From Thalassoroseus pseudoceratinae (lineage in GTDB: Bacteria > Planctomycetota > Planctomycetia > Planctomycetales > Planctomycetaceae): 64,000 nucleotides of DNA. Both the position numbers and the translations under genes were made by a program. Positions 17,432-25,309 of the stretch are shown here, piece by piece. The DNA is taken from positions 186,001 through 250,000 of the forward strand of contig NZ_JAALXT010000008.1 of assembly GCF_011634775.1 (NCBI RefSeq), given 5' to 3'. Position 1 is the first letter of the stretch. Every line of letters starts with the position of its first letter. The notes under the pieces are model-generated. The model did no database searches. It was given only the letters and a program-made list of their open reading frames with translations, and had not been told where the DNA came from.

Positions 17432-17628
17432 TGGAGAATCACGATTCGACGCCCCCCAAGCAGTTCACGTTTCTGGACGAAAACCAACGACAGGTGATCT
17501 TCACCCCGAAGAAATACGACCCGAAGACCGGTCAACTGATCGGCGTCAACCAGCAAGGGAAGACGATTGCCGTGGCCGTCAAGGATTTCATCATGCCGTA
17601 TAAGCCAGTTGAATTGGAATGGGACTAG
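17431..17628 (+). CDS. Small hypothetical protein
   Basis: A 65-residue protein starting at the ATG that shares a base with the previous stop and has GGAGG eight bases upstream. The sequence FTFLDENQRQVIFTPKKYDP followed by a beta-rich GKTIAVAVKDFIM suggests a small SH3- or barrel-like fold. No family is recognised. A longer frame starting at 17388 or 17401 lacks a ribosome binding site. Confidence 0.6.
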   Translation: MENHDSTPPKQFTFLDENQRQVIFTPKKYDPKTGQLIGVNQQGKTIAVAVKDFIMPYKPVELEWD

Positions 17629-17686
17629 CCCCAACAAACAAGGCTGTTCATGGTGAGCGGCCATTTGCACTGAAAGGATTCCAGAG

Positions 17687-17914
17687 ATGACAAGTGATCA
17701 GTCACCCAAGAACGAACCAACACGCATGGACAAGATTAGAGAGTTGTTGGCAGGCTGTAATGCTGACGACGCCATAGAAATCTTGTTGGCGTTGGCGGCA
17801 GATTTCGCCAATCGACACTATAGGAACGGCGAAGCACGATGGGCCGACGAAATGCGTGCCATCGAAGAATGTATGGAAGTCATGCAGGAAGTCTTCATGG
17901 GCGACGACATTTGA
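17687..17914 (+). CDS. Small hypothetical protein
   Basis: A 75-residue helical acidic protein ([20 protein letters not shown], then [16 protein letters not shown]). The ATG follows GAAAGGATTCCAGAG. No recognised domain. It is followed by an inverted, shortened motif copy at 17952. Confidence 0.6.
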   Translation: MTSDQSPKNEPTRMDKIRELLAGCNADDAIEILLALAADFANRHYRNGEARWADEMRAIEECMEVMQEVFMGDDI

Positions 17915-17951
17915 AGGCACTTTTCCCATCGGCATCCTCGGTGCGACATTG

Positions 17952-17964
17952 CACTGGGGGTGCC
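17952..17964 (-). repeat. Boundary motif copy 5 (minus, shortened)
   Basis: CACTGGGGGTGCC on the plus strand lacks the TA of the full motif. It is the most divergent copy and could be chance. Confidence 0.4.
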
Positions 17965-18045
17965 GTCACACTTCTTTTAATCACCGTTTGTGACGACCGA
18001 CATTATATACCTACAACTTTGTCATTGAACAAAAGGAATCAAGAA

Positions 18046-18272
18046 ATGCCAACGCAAGACTCCTGCCCCGATTGTGGTGTGGCCGTGAGCCAATCGCATA
18101 TCAACCAATGCGACATAGAACGCTGCTCGGTCTGCGGAGGCCAGCGGATCACCTGCGACTGCGAGGGCCACGATCCGATGGCGTCGGCATGGACTGGAGA
18201 GTGGCCCATCAACGCCAGCATCAAGAGCGCTGCACTGAGTGGAAGAAAGCGTTTAACGACAAATCTGAGTAA
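18046..18272 (+). pseudogene. Cys-rich zinc-ribbon protein, probably frameshifted
   Basis: The ATG at 18046 follows AAAAGGAATCAAGAA. The frame reads a double-zinc-ribbon-like block [20 protein letters not shown] then [20 protein letters not shown] and WTGEWP. After about 18215 a better protein tail ([14 protein letters not shown], then TAA at 18270-18272) is in another frame, and its stop falls three bases before motif copy 6, as expected for a backbone gene. In the starting frame there is no stop until 18762, which would fuse it to the next gene as one 238-residue protein. I favour a frameshift or sequencing error near 18215, but a genuine fusion cannot be excluded. Confidence 0.5.
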
Positions 18273-18274
18273 CG

Positions 18275-18288
18275 AGGCACCCCCGAGT
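18275..18288 (+). repeat. Boundary motif copy 6 (AGGCACCCCCGAGT)
   Basis: It lies between the zinc-ribbon frame's expected stop and the HAD-like gene's start. This argues that they are two genes. Confidence 0.65.
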
Positions 18289-18328
18289 GTCGAAGACGCA
18301 ACATTCACGTCAGCGAGGAAAACTGCCA

Positions 18329-18762
18329 TGAGCAATGAACATCTCAAAGTCCAAATCCAACACGCCAGCGAGGTCGTTCGAGAGGCGCTTCATCAGCCGA
18401 AGCCGACGCTCGGCATCGACCTCGATGGCTGCGTGGATGAAGCTCCCGGCTTCTTCCATGTCCTCTCAACGGTCTGGCCGGGCGACGTTCTAGTCATCAC
18501 ATTCCGAAGCGACCGTGCGAAGGCCATCGCCGATCTTGAGAAGCATCGGATTCGCTTCACGGATGTCGTTCTCGTGAACACCTTCGACCAGAAAGCCGAG
18601 GTGATCGCCGAGCGGCAGGTGAGCTTCTACATCGACGACCAACCTGAGATGTTAAAGAACGTCTCTGCGAAGACCGCTGTGATGCTGTTTCGGAACGAAG
18701 GAAACTTCGACTTCGAGGACAAGAAGTGGATGTTTAGCGACAAGACTGGGAAGCTGATTTAG
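18329..18762 (+). CDS. HAD-superfamily hydrolase-like protein
   Basis: A 144-residue protein with HAD-type signatures. The nucleophile loop is [16 protein letters not shown] (DxDG form, about 29-44), motif II-like is VITFRS (about 54), and the acidic motif is [10 protein letters not shown] (about 99). Its length and single-domain form fit the small 5'-nucleotidase or phosphatase-like members found in phages, perhaps acting on nucleotides. The ATG at 18329 has GAGGA 9 bases upstream and a motif copy in its leader. A 238-residue frame continues upstream through the zinc-ribbon region. Stop TAG at 18760-18762. It is the last backbone gene before the minus-strand defence operon. Confidence 0.75.
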
Positions 18763-18850
18763 GATCAAAGGAAAGGATGCGAGTCAGTCGGTCGGCTTGC
18801 CGGGCACGGTGATCTCGGTCGGAGGTTCTTCGTGATTAGTTCTTCATGGC

Positions 18851-19894
18851 TTACCTGTAAACCACATCCGCAGGAAAGTGCTTGCCTTTATCGAATTGGG
18901 AATACTGTGGCAGGAAAAACACAACATCTCCGAGTTGAGGGAAGGCCGTCTTGAGCTTTGGGATCGCCTCCTCAATCCGTGCATCACCTTTCACTGCGAT
19001 CACTTCTCCGTGTTTAGCGACGATTGCGACGTAGAGGTGGACTCTAAATCCTTCATCGTTTTTCCCCGCAAGGAGAATCGAAGGCCGCCTGCCACACTCG
19101 GACTCGGCAGTAGAGACTACCCAGCTTCTTTTTGCGGTTGCGGCCAATGCACCACAAAGTGCCTGCAACATCGCAGTAAATGGGTCGTGGTCATCCTGCG
19201 GACCTTTCATCTCGAATACCACTAGAGAGTTGTCTCGTCGGACTCCTAAACCATCTGGCTGGATTGAATTCTGCCTGCCGTCTTGGAAAGGGTTACTCTT
19301 GCTTGACAAGCCGAGGCACACCTCAGCAGCAAACAATCCAAAGTCTGTGTCCGGTTCACCAGTCGCAATGAAATCCAGTTGAGGCGTGGAGCGGCAGTAT
19401 TCCAGCAGAGATGCTGTCCAGCTAAAACCATCTTCTATGTTTCGATGCTGAGTGGCGTCAGTGTTGTCCCAATGGTTGAATTGTTCTCGTTCGACAACGT
19501 GTGAAAACCCCTCGATCCACTCTACGACAAACTGAGTAAGTTCGTTGCTTTCGCCGGTCGTCAGGAGGGACTTTACTCGACTCGCAAAGAGAGACTGAAG
19601 CCTGTGGCCACCATCCCCCTCAGTAACGTCGTCAATAGGAGCTAAGGACATGCTGGCGTTCTTTAGGCTGATTTGCTCTCTCCAAAATTCAGTGTCCTTG
19701 TAAGATATGTGCGGAGCCATTTCCCAGAAGTGTTCCGGCTTCGTGAGCATCGTCTCAATGTCGCTTGTGGAAAGCTCTCGTTCTTCTTTCGTTGGAGAAA
19801 ATCGATAGTCTCGCAAACACGAGCCTTCACCACTTACGGTCCACAATTGCCACGAATCAGGACAGACATCCTGCAGATATACGAGTCTCGCCAT
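18851..19894 (-). CDS. Putative PD-(D/E)XK nuclease-like protein, last gene of the BREX operon
   Basis: A 347-residue protein without a recognised family name. A PD-(D/E)XK-like site is readable in the C-terminal half: QPDGLGV (about 210) followed 9 residues later by VVFEMKG (E-x-K at about 227), the spacing and beta-strand context of restriction-type nucleases. The N-terminal ~100 residues are acidic and unassigned. I chose the ATG at 19894 because it overlaps the upstream stop as TAATG and has GAGGTG before it; an upstream in-frame start at 19912 lacks this. It is the distal gene of the long operon and could provide a cleavage or binding function. Nuclease activity is an inference from one motif. 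Confidence 0.65.
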   Translation of the reverse strand: MARLVYLQDVCPDSWQLWTVSGEGSCLRDYRFSPTKEERELSTSDIETMLTKPEHFWEMAPHISYKDTEFWREQISLKNASMSLAPIDDVTEGDGGHRLQSLFASRVKSLLTTGESNELTQFVVEWIEGFSHVVEREQFNHWDNTDATQHRNIEDGFSWTASLLEYCRSTPQLDFIATGEPDTDFGLFAAEVCLGLSSKSNPFQDGRQNSIQPDGLGVRRDNSLVVFEMKGPQDDHDPFTAMLQALCGALAATAKRSWVVSTAESECGRRPSILLAGKNDEGFRVHLYVAIVAKHGEVIAVKGDARIEEAIPKLKTAFPQLGDVVFFLPQYSQFDKGKHFPADVVYR

Positions 19895-21129
19895 TATTGC
19901 ACCTCCCACCACTCGTGATCGTTTCTAATTTCCACTCGATCTGACAACTCTGCGAACCCGTCTCGATCTTCCAAGTGAATCGGGAAGACTCGTCTGGCTG
20001 GGACCGCCTCGACGAACTGTCGAAGCTCGTCCACTGTTGCATGACCGGATGTATGAATTTGTTTTCGTTGAATTCCCAAGGCAGCCATCTCATCAAGCTC
20101 TTTGCGGTTACGATGAACGTAACCAGACCAAACTGAGCTTATCAAACTGGCACTATTCAAGCACTTCGCCCGCTGAAGGTCTCTCAGCATACTCGGGCGG
20201 AAGACCATCACGGAGCCAGAAGCCGCTTCCGCCAACGCATCCGGGTAGATGCGATGTGGATAATACGGGTTCGAGATGTGGAACGCCTTCTCTCGTTTGA
20301 TCTTCTGCTTTTGACTGAAGGGCAGATAAACCGTTACCCCTTCCTTGCCGGGCTTTGGGAGAGCGTCATCCCGAGCGGCTCGAATGATCTCAGCGGTGTA
20401 CATGTCGAGGATCAACTGTCGCCTTGATCGCTGGCAGGCATCCCAGACTGAGACAAGCCGGTCAATGTTCTGACTGGAACACCAGACTAAGCACATGCCG
20501 TCCGTCTCGTTGAACACTTCGGCCATCGCATCCGCTACGGAATGCTCGGTCGGGAAGGCGAAATCTGGATCACGACCAATCTGAGTTCCTTCGCAAATGA
20601 AGTCGTCAATGTCTCGTGGTGGATTTCGAATCAGATCATCAAACAGGTGGGCATTGCGTCCATGCCCTCGGATGTCCCCCGAGTAGAACAACCGCTTGCT
20701 ATCGGCTTCGACCAGTAGGCAATAGCTGTCGTAGGCTGAGTGATCGATTCGATATGGCGTGATGCTGAATGGCCCGAGGGTAATAGTCTGCTGGTCGCTC
20801 AGGACATGCGGCTCAAGGTTTCCCAGCGTAGGTAGGCGAGTGAAGAAGGCGCTTACATCGATAATCCGTCGAGATGCTTCTCCCATGTAAATCGGCACGG
20901 GTTCCGTGATCTCCTCCAGCAGGCCGTAGTGGTCAGGGTGAGGATGCGAGATGAGTACACCCAGAAGGCTGTCGTCTTTCGAAGTCAGGCCCCCGATGTC
21001 GGGAACGGAGACTTCGCCTTCATCTTTGAGCGGCAAACCGATGTCCAAGACGATTCGCTTTCCGTGCGACTCGACTTCGACGCAGTTTCCGCCAATCTCG
21101 TGACATCCTCTGTGAATTCTGCATCTCAT
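19894..21129 (-). CDS. RNase J-like MBL/beta-CASP fold hydrolase
   Basis: The 411-residue protein is a metallo-beta-lactamase fold enzyme of the beta-CASP nucleic-acid-processing group. The metal motif is SHPHPDHYG (HxHxDH, about 60-66), followed by RIDHSAYDSY, the metal-binding Asp in FYSGDIRGHG (about 153), and the C-terminal HTSGHATVDELRQF plus FPIHLED (about 356-395), which match beta-CASP motifs B and C. Known members (RNase J, CPSF73, Artemis-like) cleave RNA or DNA. Length is shorter than RNase J (about 550), lacking its C-terminal domain. The start overlaps the previous stop (ATGA). In a defence operon it could degrade phage or host nucleic acid. Confidence 0.85.
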   Translation of the reverse strand: MRCRIHRGCHEIGGNCVEVESHGKRIVLDIGLPLKDEGEVSVPDIGGLTSKDDSLLGVLISHPHPDHYGLLEEITEPVPIYMGEASRRIIDVSAFFTRLPTLGNLEPHVLSDQQTITLGPFSITPYRIDHSAYDSYCLLVEADSKRLFYSGDIRGHGRNAHLFDDLIRNPPRDIDDFICEGTQIGRDPDFAFPTEHSVADAMAEVFNETDGMCLVWCSSQNIDRLVSVWDACQRSRRQLILDMYTAEIIRAARDDALPKPGKEGVTVYLPFSQKQKIKREKAFHISNPYYPHRIYPDALAEAASGSVMVFRPSMLRDLQRAKCLNSASLISSVWSGYVHRNRKELDEMAALGIQRKQIHTSGHATVDELRQFVEAVPARRVFPIHLEDRDGFAELSDRVEIRNDHEWWEVQ

Positions 21130-21974
21130 CGCATCTGCCTCCAGTCCGGCAGTCCTCGTCGCATCGCCTTCGTAGTCTCACCAGCATCAAACTCTTCGGG
21201 ATCAAACTCACCTGCCCACTCCACGAAGTCGTCGTGCTGCTCGTGCTTTGGATCGGCGATGGCTTCAAGGAACTCGGCGTAGCCCCAAACGCCACCAACG
21301 TCTTCCGGTGGGCAATTCCTTTCGCCTTCGACACAAAGCGGGTATCGGCCACCTTTCTCGGCCTTCAGGCAGCCTTCGAACAGAATCTCATGTTCCCACC
21401 CGTCGCCGAAGTCGTACTCGTACAGAAAGCGGAATCTTTTGCCGTCCTTTGGGGCGATCTTGCTGATCTTGGTGACGGTAGAATCGACGCACTCGAAGTC
21501 CTCAAAGCCATCGTCCAGAAGTTCGGGATCACCGAAGCGCTCCCCGTCGATTTCGAACTGGTGGAGGTGTGAGTTCGTCCATCCCATTGCGGTCTGGATG
21601 TGTTCGTGGAGCTTGTCGAGCGTGCCGTTCTTGACCTGAATTCGCCTCCAGATCGGAGGCTGCGATTCGAGAAGAGTGATCTTGAACTGATAGAGACGCT
21701 CGGAAGCTGGAATCGAGCCGATGCCTTCGGATTCTTTGAGAGCCTTGCTAACGACATCGACCACATGCCGTAGCGAGTTCCGCTTCATGCCGTTGTCGGC
21801 ATGGGGACGTGCGACTTCAGCCTTGCCTCGGATTGTTTCAAGTTCTTTGGCCGTGAAAGAGATCGTGCGAGGATTCTTCTGGTCGAGCTTGAGACGGTCG
21901 GCGAGTTTGAGGAGAAGATCGGCGACGACGTTGCGTTGGGCGGCAGTCAGGAGGACGTTTAGCGAACCGGGCAT
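21126..21974 (-). CDS. Plasmid pRiA4b ORF-3-like family protein
   Basis: The 282-residue protein has an N-terminal ~90 residues of helical sequence (LNVLLTAAQRNVVADLLLKL) and a C-terminal pRiA4b ORF-3-like domain. The signatures are YQFKITLLESQPPIWRRI (about 95), LHEHIQTAMGWTNSHLHQF, FLYEYDFGDGWEHEILFEG (about 200), PEDVGGVWGYAEFLEAIADP and AGEFDPEEFD. Family members are widespread and of unknown molecular role, often seen next to helicases or toxin-like genes. Here the start overlaps the helicase stop as TAATG and its own stop overlaps the MBL gene as ATGA, so it is locked between two nucleic-acid enzymes and is likely a partner of them. Confidence 0.88.
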   Translation of the reverse strand: MPGSLNVLLTAAQRNVVADLLLKLADRLKLDQKNPRTISFTAKELETIRGKAEVARPHADNGMKRNSLRHVVDVVSKALKESEGIGSIPASERLYQFKITLLESQPPIWRRIQVKNGTLDKLHEHIQTAMGWTNSHLHQFEIDGERFGDPELLDDGFEDFECVDSTVTKISKIAPKDGKRFRFLYEYDFGDGWEHEILFEGCLKAEKGGRYPLCVEGERNCPPEDVGGVWGYAEFLEAIADPKHEQHDDFVEWAGEFDPEEFDAGETTKAMRRGLPDWRQMR

Positions 21975-24900
21975 TACACCGCCCTCCCATCTTCAAATGG
22001 GCCGAAGTTAATTGGACTCAGATCGATCATCAGCCTGTCACGAATCTCGGTGATCCGAGTCTCTGAGATGTTGGTGAGGAGATGTTCGACGAGTTCCGCC
22101 TGCCGTGGCTGACCAAAAGCGAGTCGGTATAGAGCCAGCGTCTTGAGCAAAGTCGAGAGTCTCGCCCGGTCTCGGCTGAACGGGTAGAAGGGAATGATGC
22201 GCTCGATCTGAAAACGGTCGGCCTCGACATGCCAAAACGGGATCAACTCACACTTTCCGGTCCCAAGCCGTTCGTGTTGTTCTGCCACCTCGAACAGTGC
22301 TTCCCATACGCCGTCATCGCCGAGAGACTCTTCGCTAAGGTGCCTCCCGTATTTCGCCGCTATTTGCTGGCGAATAACCAGACCTTTGAACCGATTGATC
22401 CGCCCTTCACGCTGTTCAAGATCGATTGGATTCGATGGCAGGTTCCAGTGGACGATCTTTCGGCAATAGGTGTGGAAGTCGAGTCCCTCTTGCCCAATGG
22501 ACGTGGTGGCCAAAACAAACGGACGAAATGGAGAGTTGAAGTTCAGCCGGATTCCCTTGACCCGCTTTTTGCCGTCGTCCGTTTCGATTCTCTGGTTGCC
22601 AAGCTCGACAGCGAAGTGACACCGCATGTTTCGAGTCTTGTGATTGAGAAAGCTGTTCAGGTCATCGACCTTGACGGGAACCGTTCTCAGGTTCATTGAA
22701 TCAATGAGCCGTTCATACATCTCCCAGATCGACGGGCAATCGGCTTTCAAGACGTGAAAGAACTCGTCCATCACCGACTGGAGGCATCCATCGACACAGT
22801 ATTGCAGCACACGTCGCCAGTAGGCGGCTCGCCTCGTACTCAACCGGATGGATGCAATCGATTCCGGCTTGTTGAACAACGTGAGAAACTCGTGGGCGAG
22901 TTCGAATGCAAAGTGGCTTCGGTCCTGAAATGATGGTTCAAAGTGGTTGTTCACAGTCCGAAGGGCTATGACGGCGGGACTGGCAATCGCCATATCTGCG
23001 AGAACTTCAGCGAGATCGCTGGGGAGTGGACCAAGCTTGGCATCCATCGGCTCTCGAAAACACTGGGCGAATTCTTCAAAGTGCTTGGCCTTAGAACTTC
23101 CGTCCTTGTTCTCATCGTCGAAGTAGCCCGAGTCATACGGTAGGTCATCGCTGAACAACCAGTCGGCCAAGCCTACGAATTCAATGTGGCGATCCAGAAG
23201 CAGAGGTGCTGCCCAGTACCAGCGATCCGGCTCACCGTTGGACGTTTCAAACTGATGGAGTTCGGCTTCGTCGATCAGCTTGTTTATGCGAGCCACCAAC
23301 TCTTCACGAACATCCGTCAGCGAGCGCTGGTGAATCAACGCATCCACGGGATCAAACGCCTGAGCCAATGTCTGCGATGGGTAGAGCAATGCGAAGTTCG
23401 ACATGTTGTTTGCCGATTCACCATCGTCAGTCTTCTTCTGCTTGAAGACCAGCTGCGGGATCGGGTGCCGTCGTTCGTTTTTGGCGTGAAAGTATTTGCG
23501 GTTCTCCTTCTCCTGCGGATCGACGGAAGCAATGTTGCCAACGGTCCTGCGTTCCACCTCGTAGGAAATCAGCGACGACAACATTCGAGGAACCATCAAC
23601 CATGCCGAGAAGATCAACGTCTTGGAGAATCCATCGGTCCCCTCGAATGCTCCTGAAGGCGGATAGCAGGGCAGACTCGGAGGAATCCAGAGCAGATTCT
23701 CGCCATTGTCAGCCAGCACTTCGTTTAGCACCTGATTCAGCTTGGCATTTGCCGAAGCACTGTCACCGTTCAAAATCACGTCGTACTGCTTCACTCGGCG
23801 ATGGTTGATCCACGCCGACGAATTGGACTTTAACTGCCGTCGCACATCGGACTCATCCTTCCTTTCACGAAGCCGATCTTTGATCTTGTAGCCATCCAAG
23901 AAAGACAGCGGGAACGGAGCGGACTTGCAGAACTCGACAGGGGCATGGAGCTGTTGATGGGACTTTCCGTTCGTCTCGTTCAGGTAACGGACCACATTAT
24001 CGGTGGCAACGAAGTTGTTGATGTCGCCTGCCGAGATGTGCAGCGGGTCCGACTGCCATTTATCCACCGTCATGGCGTTAAAGTCTTCGGACACGCTCAG
24101 TCGTTCGGTACGGCACATGACCCGGCGCAGAATGCCCTGAACCGCATCCCGGTGGGACGAGTCGATCTCTCCAGTCTTCACGTTGAGTTCAAGTAGTTGC
24201 TTGAAGAGTGCTTGGCGATGATCTTCGTAATCCGCCAGAGCATCACCGTCTTCGTCGAAGAGAAACCCGAGAATCGTGCGAAACTCCTTGTAATGCTCCT
24301 CACCGCTCTCGCAAGGCGAGTCGCCGGTGTACGCCTTGAACGGTGTCGCAGACAGCAGAAGGATCCTGGCGTCTTGCCTCCCGAAGATGCGTCGTGCGAT
24401 CTCGGATGCTTCCGACTCGCCATCTTGACTGACAAGTTCTTTGAACCTCTGGAACTCGTCGAGAATGTAGATGTCGGCGTCGATGTACTCGACGCAAACT
24501 TCCGAAAGCACATCCTTTAGTTCACAAACAAGATGGTTCGAGGCGTCTCGGTACTGGCCGAAGTTCTTTAACGTCAGCAGTTGAGCGAGTCCGTAAACGG
24601 CATCGTAGAGCGAGATCGACTTGTAGATGTCGAGGCACTCAAACAACGGGCAGTCCGTGTATTTGATGCGTTTCTTCTTGATGGCCTTGAGGAATCGGCC
24701 TGCGCAGTCAGATCGCAATGGATATCCGCACGGCTCGTCACGCTGCTTGTAAAGTGCCTTGTACCAATCGCTGGCAGCCCTCTGGACCGACGCCCGGAGC
24801 ATCACCGCCAGAGCTTTCGGATAGTAGCTCAAATTCTCGTCTTGCATCAGCAACGAATACAGAATCTTCCGTTCATCCTGTTGGCCCGTGTTGCTGCCCT

Positions 24901-25309
24901 TGTTGAAGGATGTCGCTGGGGTGAGCGTATTGAGACGCAGCACGCCTTCGTCGCTGCCCTCGGGTTCCCACGCAAGATAGGTGAGACGGCTCGCAAAGCG
25001 GTCGTAGGAACGCTGGTCCGGGTAGATATCGAGTTTACCGACGTTCTCGTGCGCAATAACCTGATTCGAACAGATGTATGTCACCTTGAGCGGCGTCGTA
25101 TCGCCCGACTCAATCTTTTCCTTGATCCGCTGAGCGATCACTCCACGGGCGACAATCGTTTTGCCCAGCCCAACCTCGTCAGCGACGAGCATTCGCTGTT
25201 GGCCCTTGTTGTACAGATTGTCGTAGACGACCTTAACCGTCGCCCGTTGAAAGTCTTTGAGGGCGGCGAGACTGCGCTCGACATGCTCGTCAACGTGGTG
25301 CTTGTTCAT
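21974..25309 (-). CDS. SNF2-like superfamily 2 helicase
   Basis: A 1111-residue helicase-like protein. Walker A is VADEVGLGKTIVARG at about 40-50, the DEAD-box position reads YILDEFQRFKEL (DEFQ, about 283), followed by LLLSATPFKAY (motif III), and the C-terminal half has IGQEGLDFHTYCRKI (motif V) and DLEQREGRINRFKG (motif VI, about 960). The long insertion between the two RecA lobes is a feature of SNF2-like enzymes. Four residues CxxC-like are absent. It starts at the ATGA overlapping the PLD stop, which indicates coupling. By analogy to helicase-PLD pairs (DISARM, Dpd), it may translocate on foreign DNA and hand it to the nuclease. It is not DrmA, since no DUF1998 partner is present. Confidence 0.85.
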   Translation of the reverse strand: MNKHHVDEHVERSLAALKDFQRATVKVVYDNLYNKGQQRMLVADEVGLGKTIVARGVIAQRIKEKIESGDTTPLKVTYICSNQVIAHENVGKLDIYPDQRSYDRFASRLTYLAWEPEGSDEGVLRLNTLTPATSFNKGSNTGQQDERKILYSLLMQDENLSYYPKALAVMLRASVQRAASDWYKALYKQRDEPCGYPLRSDCAGRFLKAIKKKRIKYTDCPLFECLDIYKSISLYDAVYGLAQLLTLKNFGQYRDASNHLVCELKDVLSEVCVEYIDADIYILDEFQRFKELVSQDGESEASEIARRIFGRQDARILLLSATPFKAYTGDSPCESGEEHYKEFRTILGFLFDEDGDALADYEDHRQALFKQLLELNVKTGEIDSSHRDAVQGILRRVMCRTERLSVSEDFNAMTVDKWQSDPLHISAGDINNFVATDNVVRYLNETNGKSHQQLHAPVEFCKSAPFPLSFLDGYKIKDRLRERKDESDVRRQLKSNSSAWINHRRVKQYDVILNGDSASANAKLNQVLNEVLADNGENLLWIPPSLPCYPPSGAFEGTDGFSKTLIFSAWLMVPRMLSSLISYEVERRTVGNIASVDPQEKENRKYFHAKNERRHPIPQLVFKQKKTDDGESANNMSNFALLYPSQTLAQAFDPVDALIHQRSLTDVREELVARINKLIDEAELHQFETSNGEPDRWYWAAPLLLDRHIEFVGLADWLFSDDLPYDSGYFDDENKDGSSKAKHFEEFAQCFREPMDAKLGPLPSDLAEVLADMAIASPAVIALRTVNNHFEPSFQDRSHFAFELAHEFLTLFNKPESIASIRLSTRRAAYWRRVLQYCVDGCLQSVMDEFFHVLKADCPSIWEMYERLIDSMNLRTVPVKVDDLNSFLNHKTRNMRCHFAVELGNQRIETDDGKKRVKGIRLNFNSPFRPFVLATTSIGQEGLDFHTYCRKIVHWNLPSNPIDLEQREGRINRFKGLVIRQQIAAKYGRHLSEESLGDDGVWEALFEVAEQHERLGTGKCELIPFWHVEADRFQIERIIPFYPFSRDRARLSTLLKTLALYRLAFGQPRQAELVEHLLTNISETRITEIRDRLMIDLSPINFGPFEDGRAV

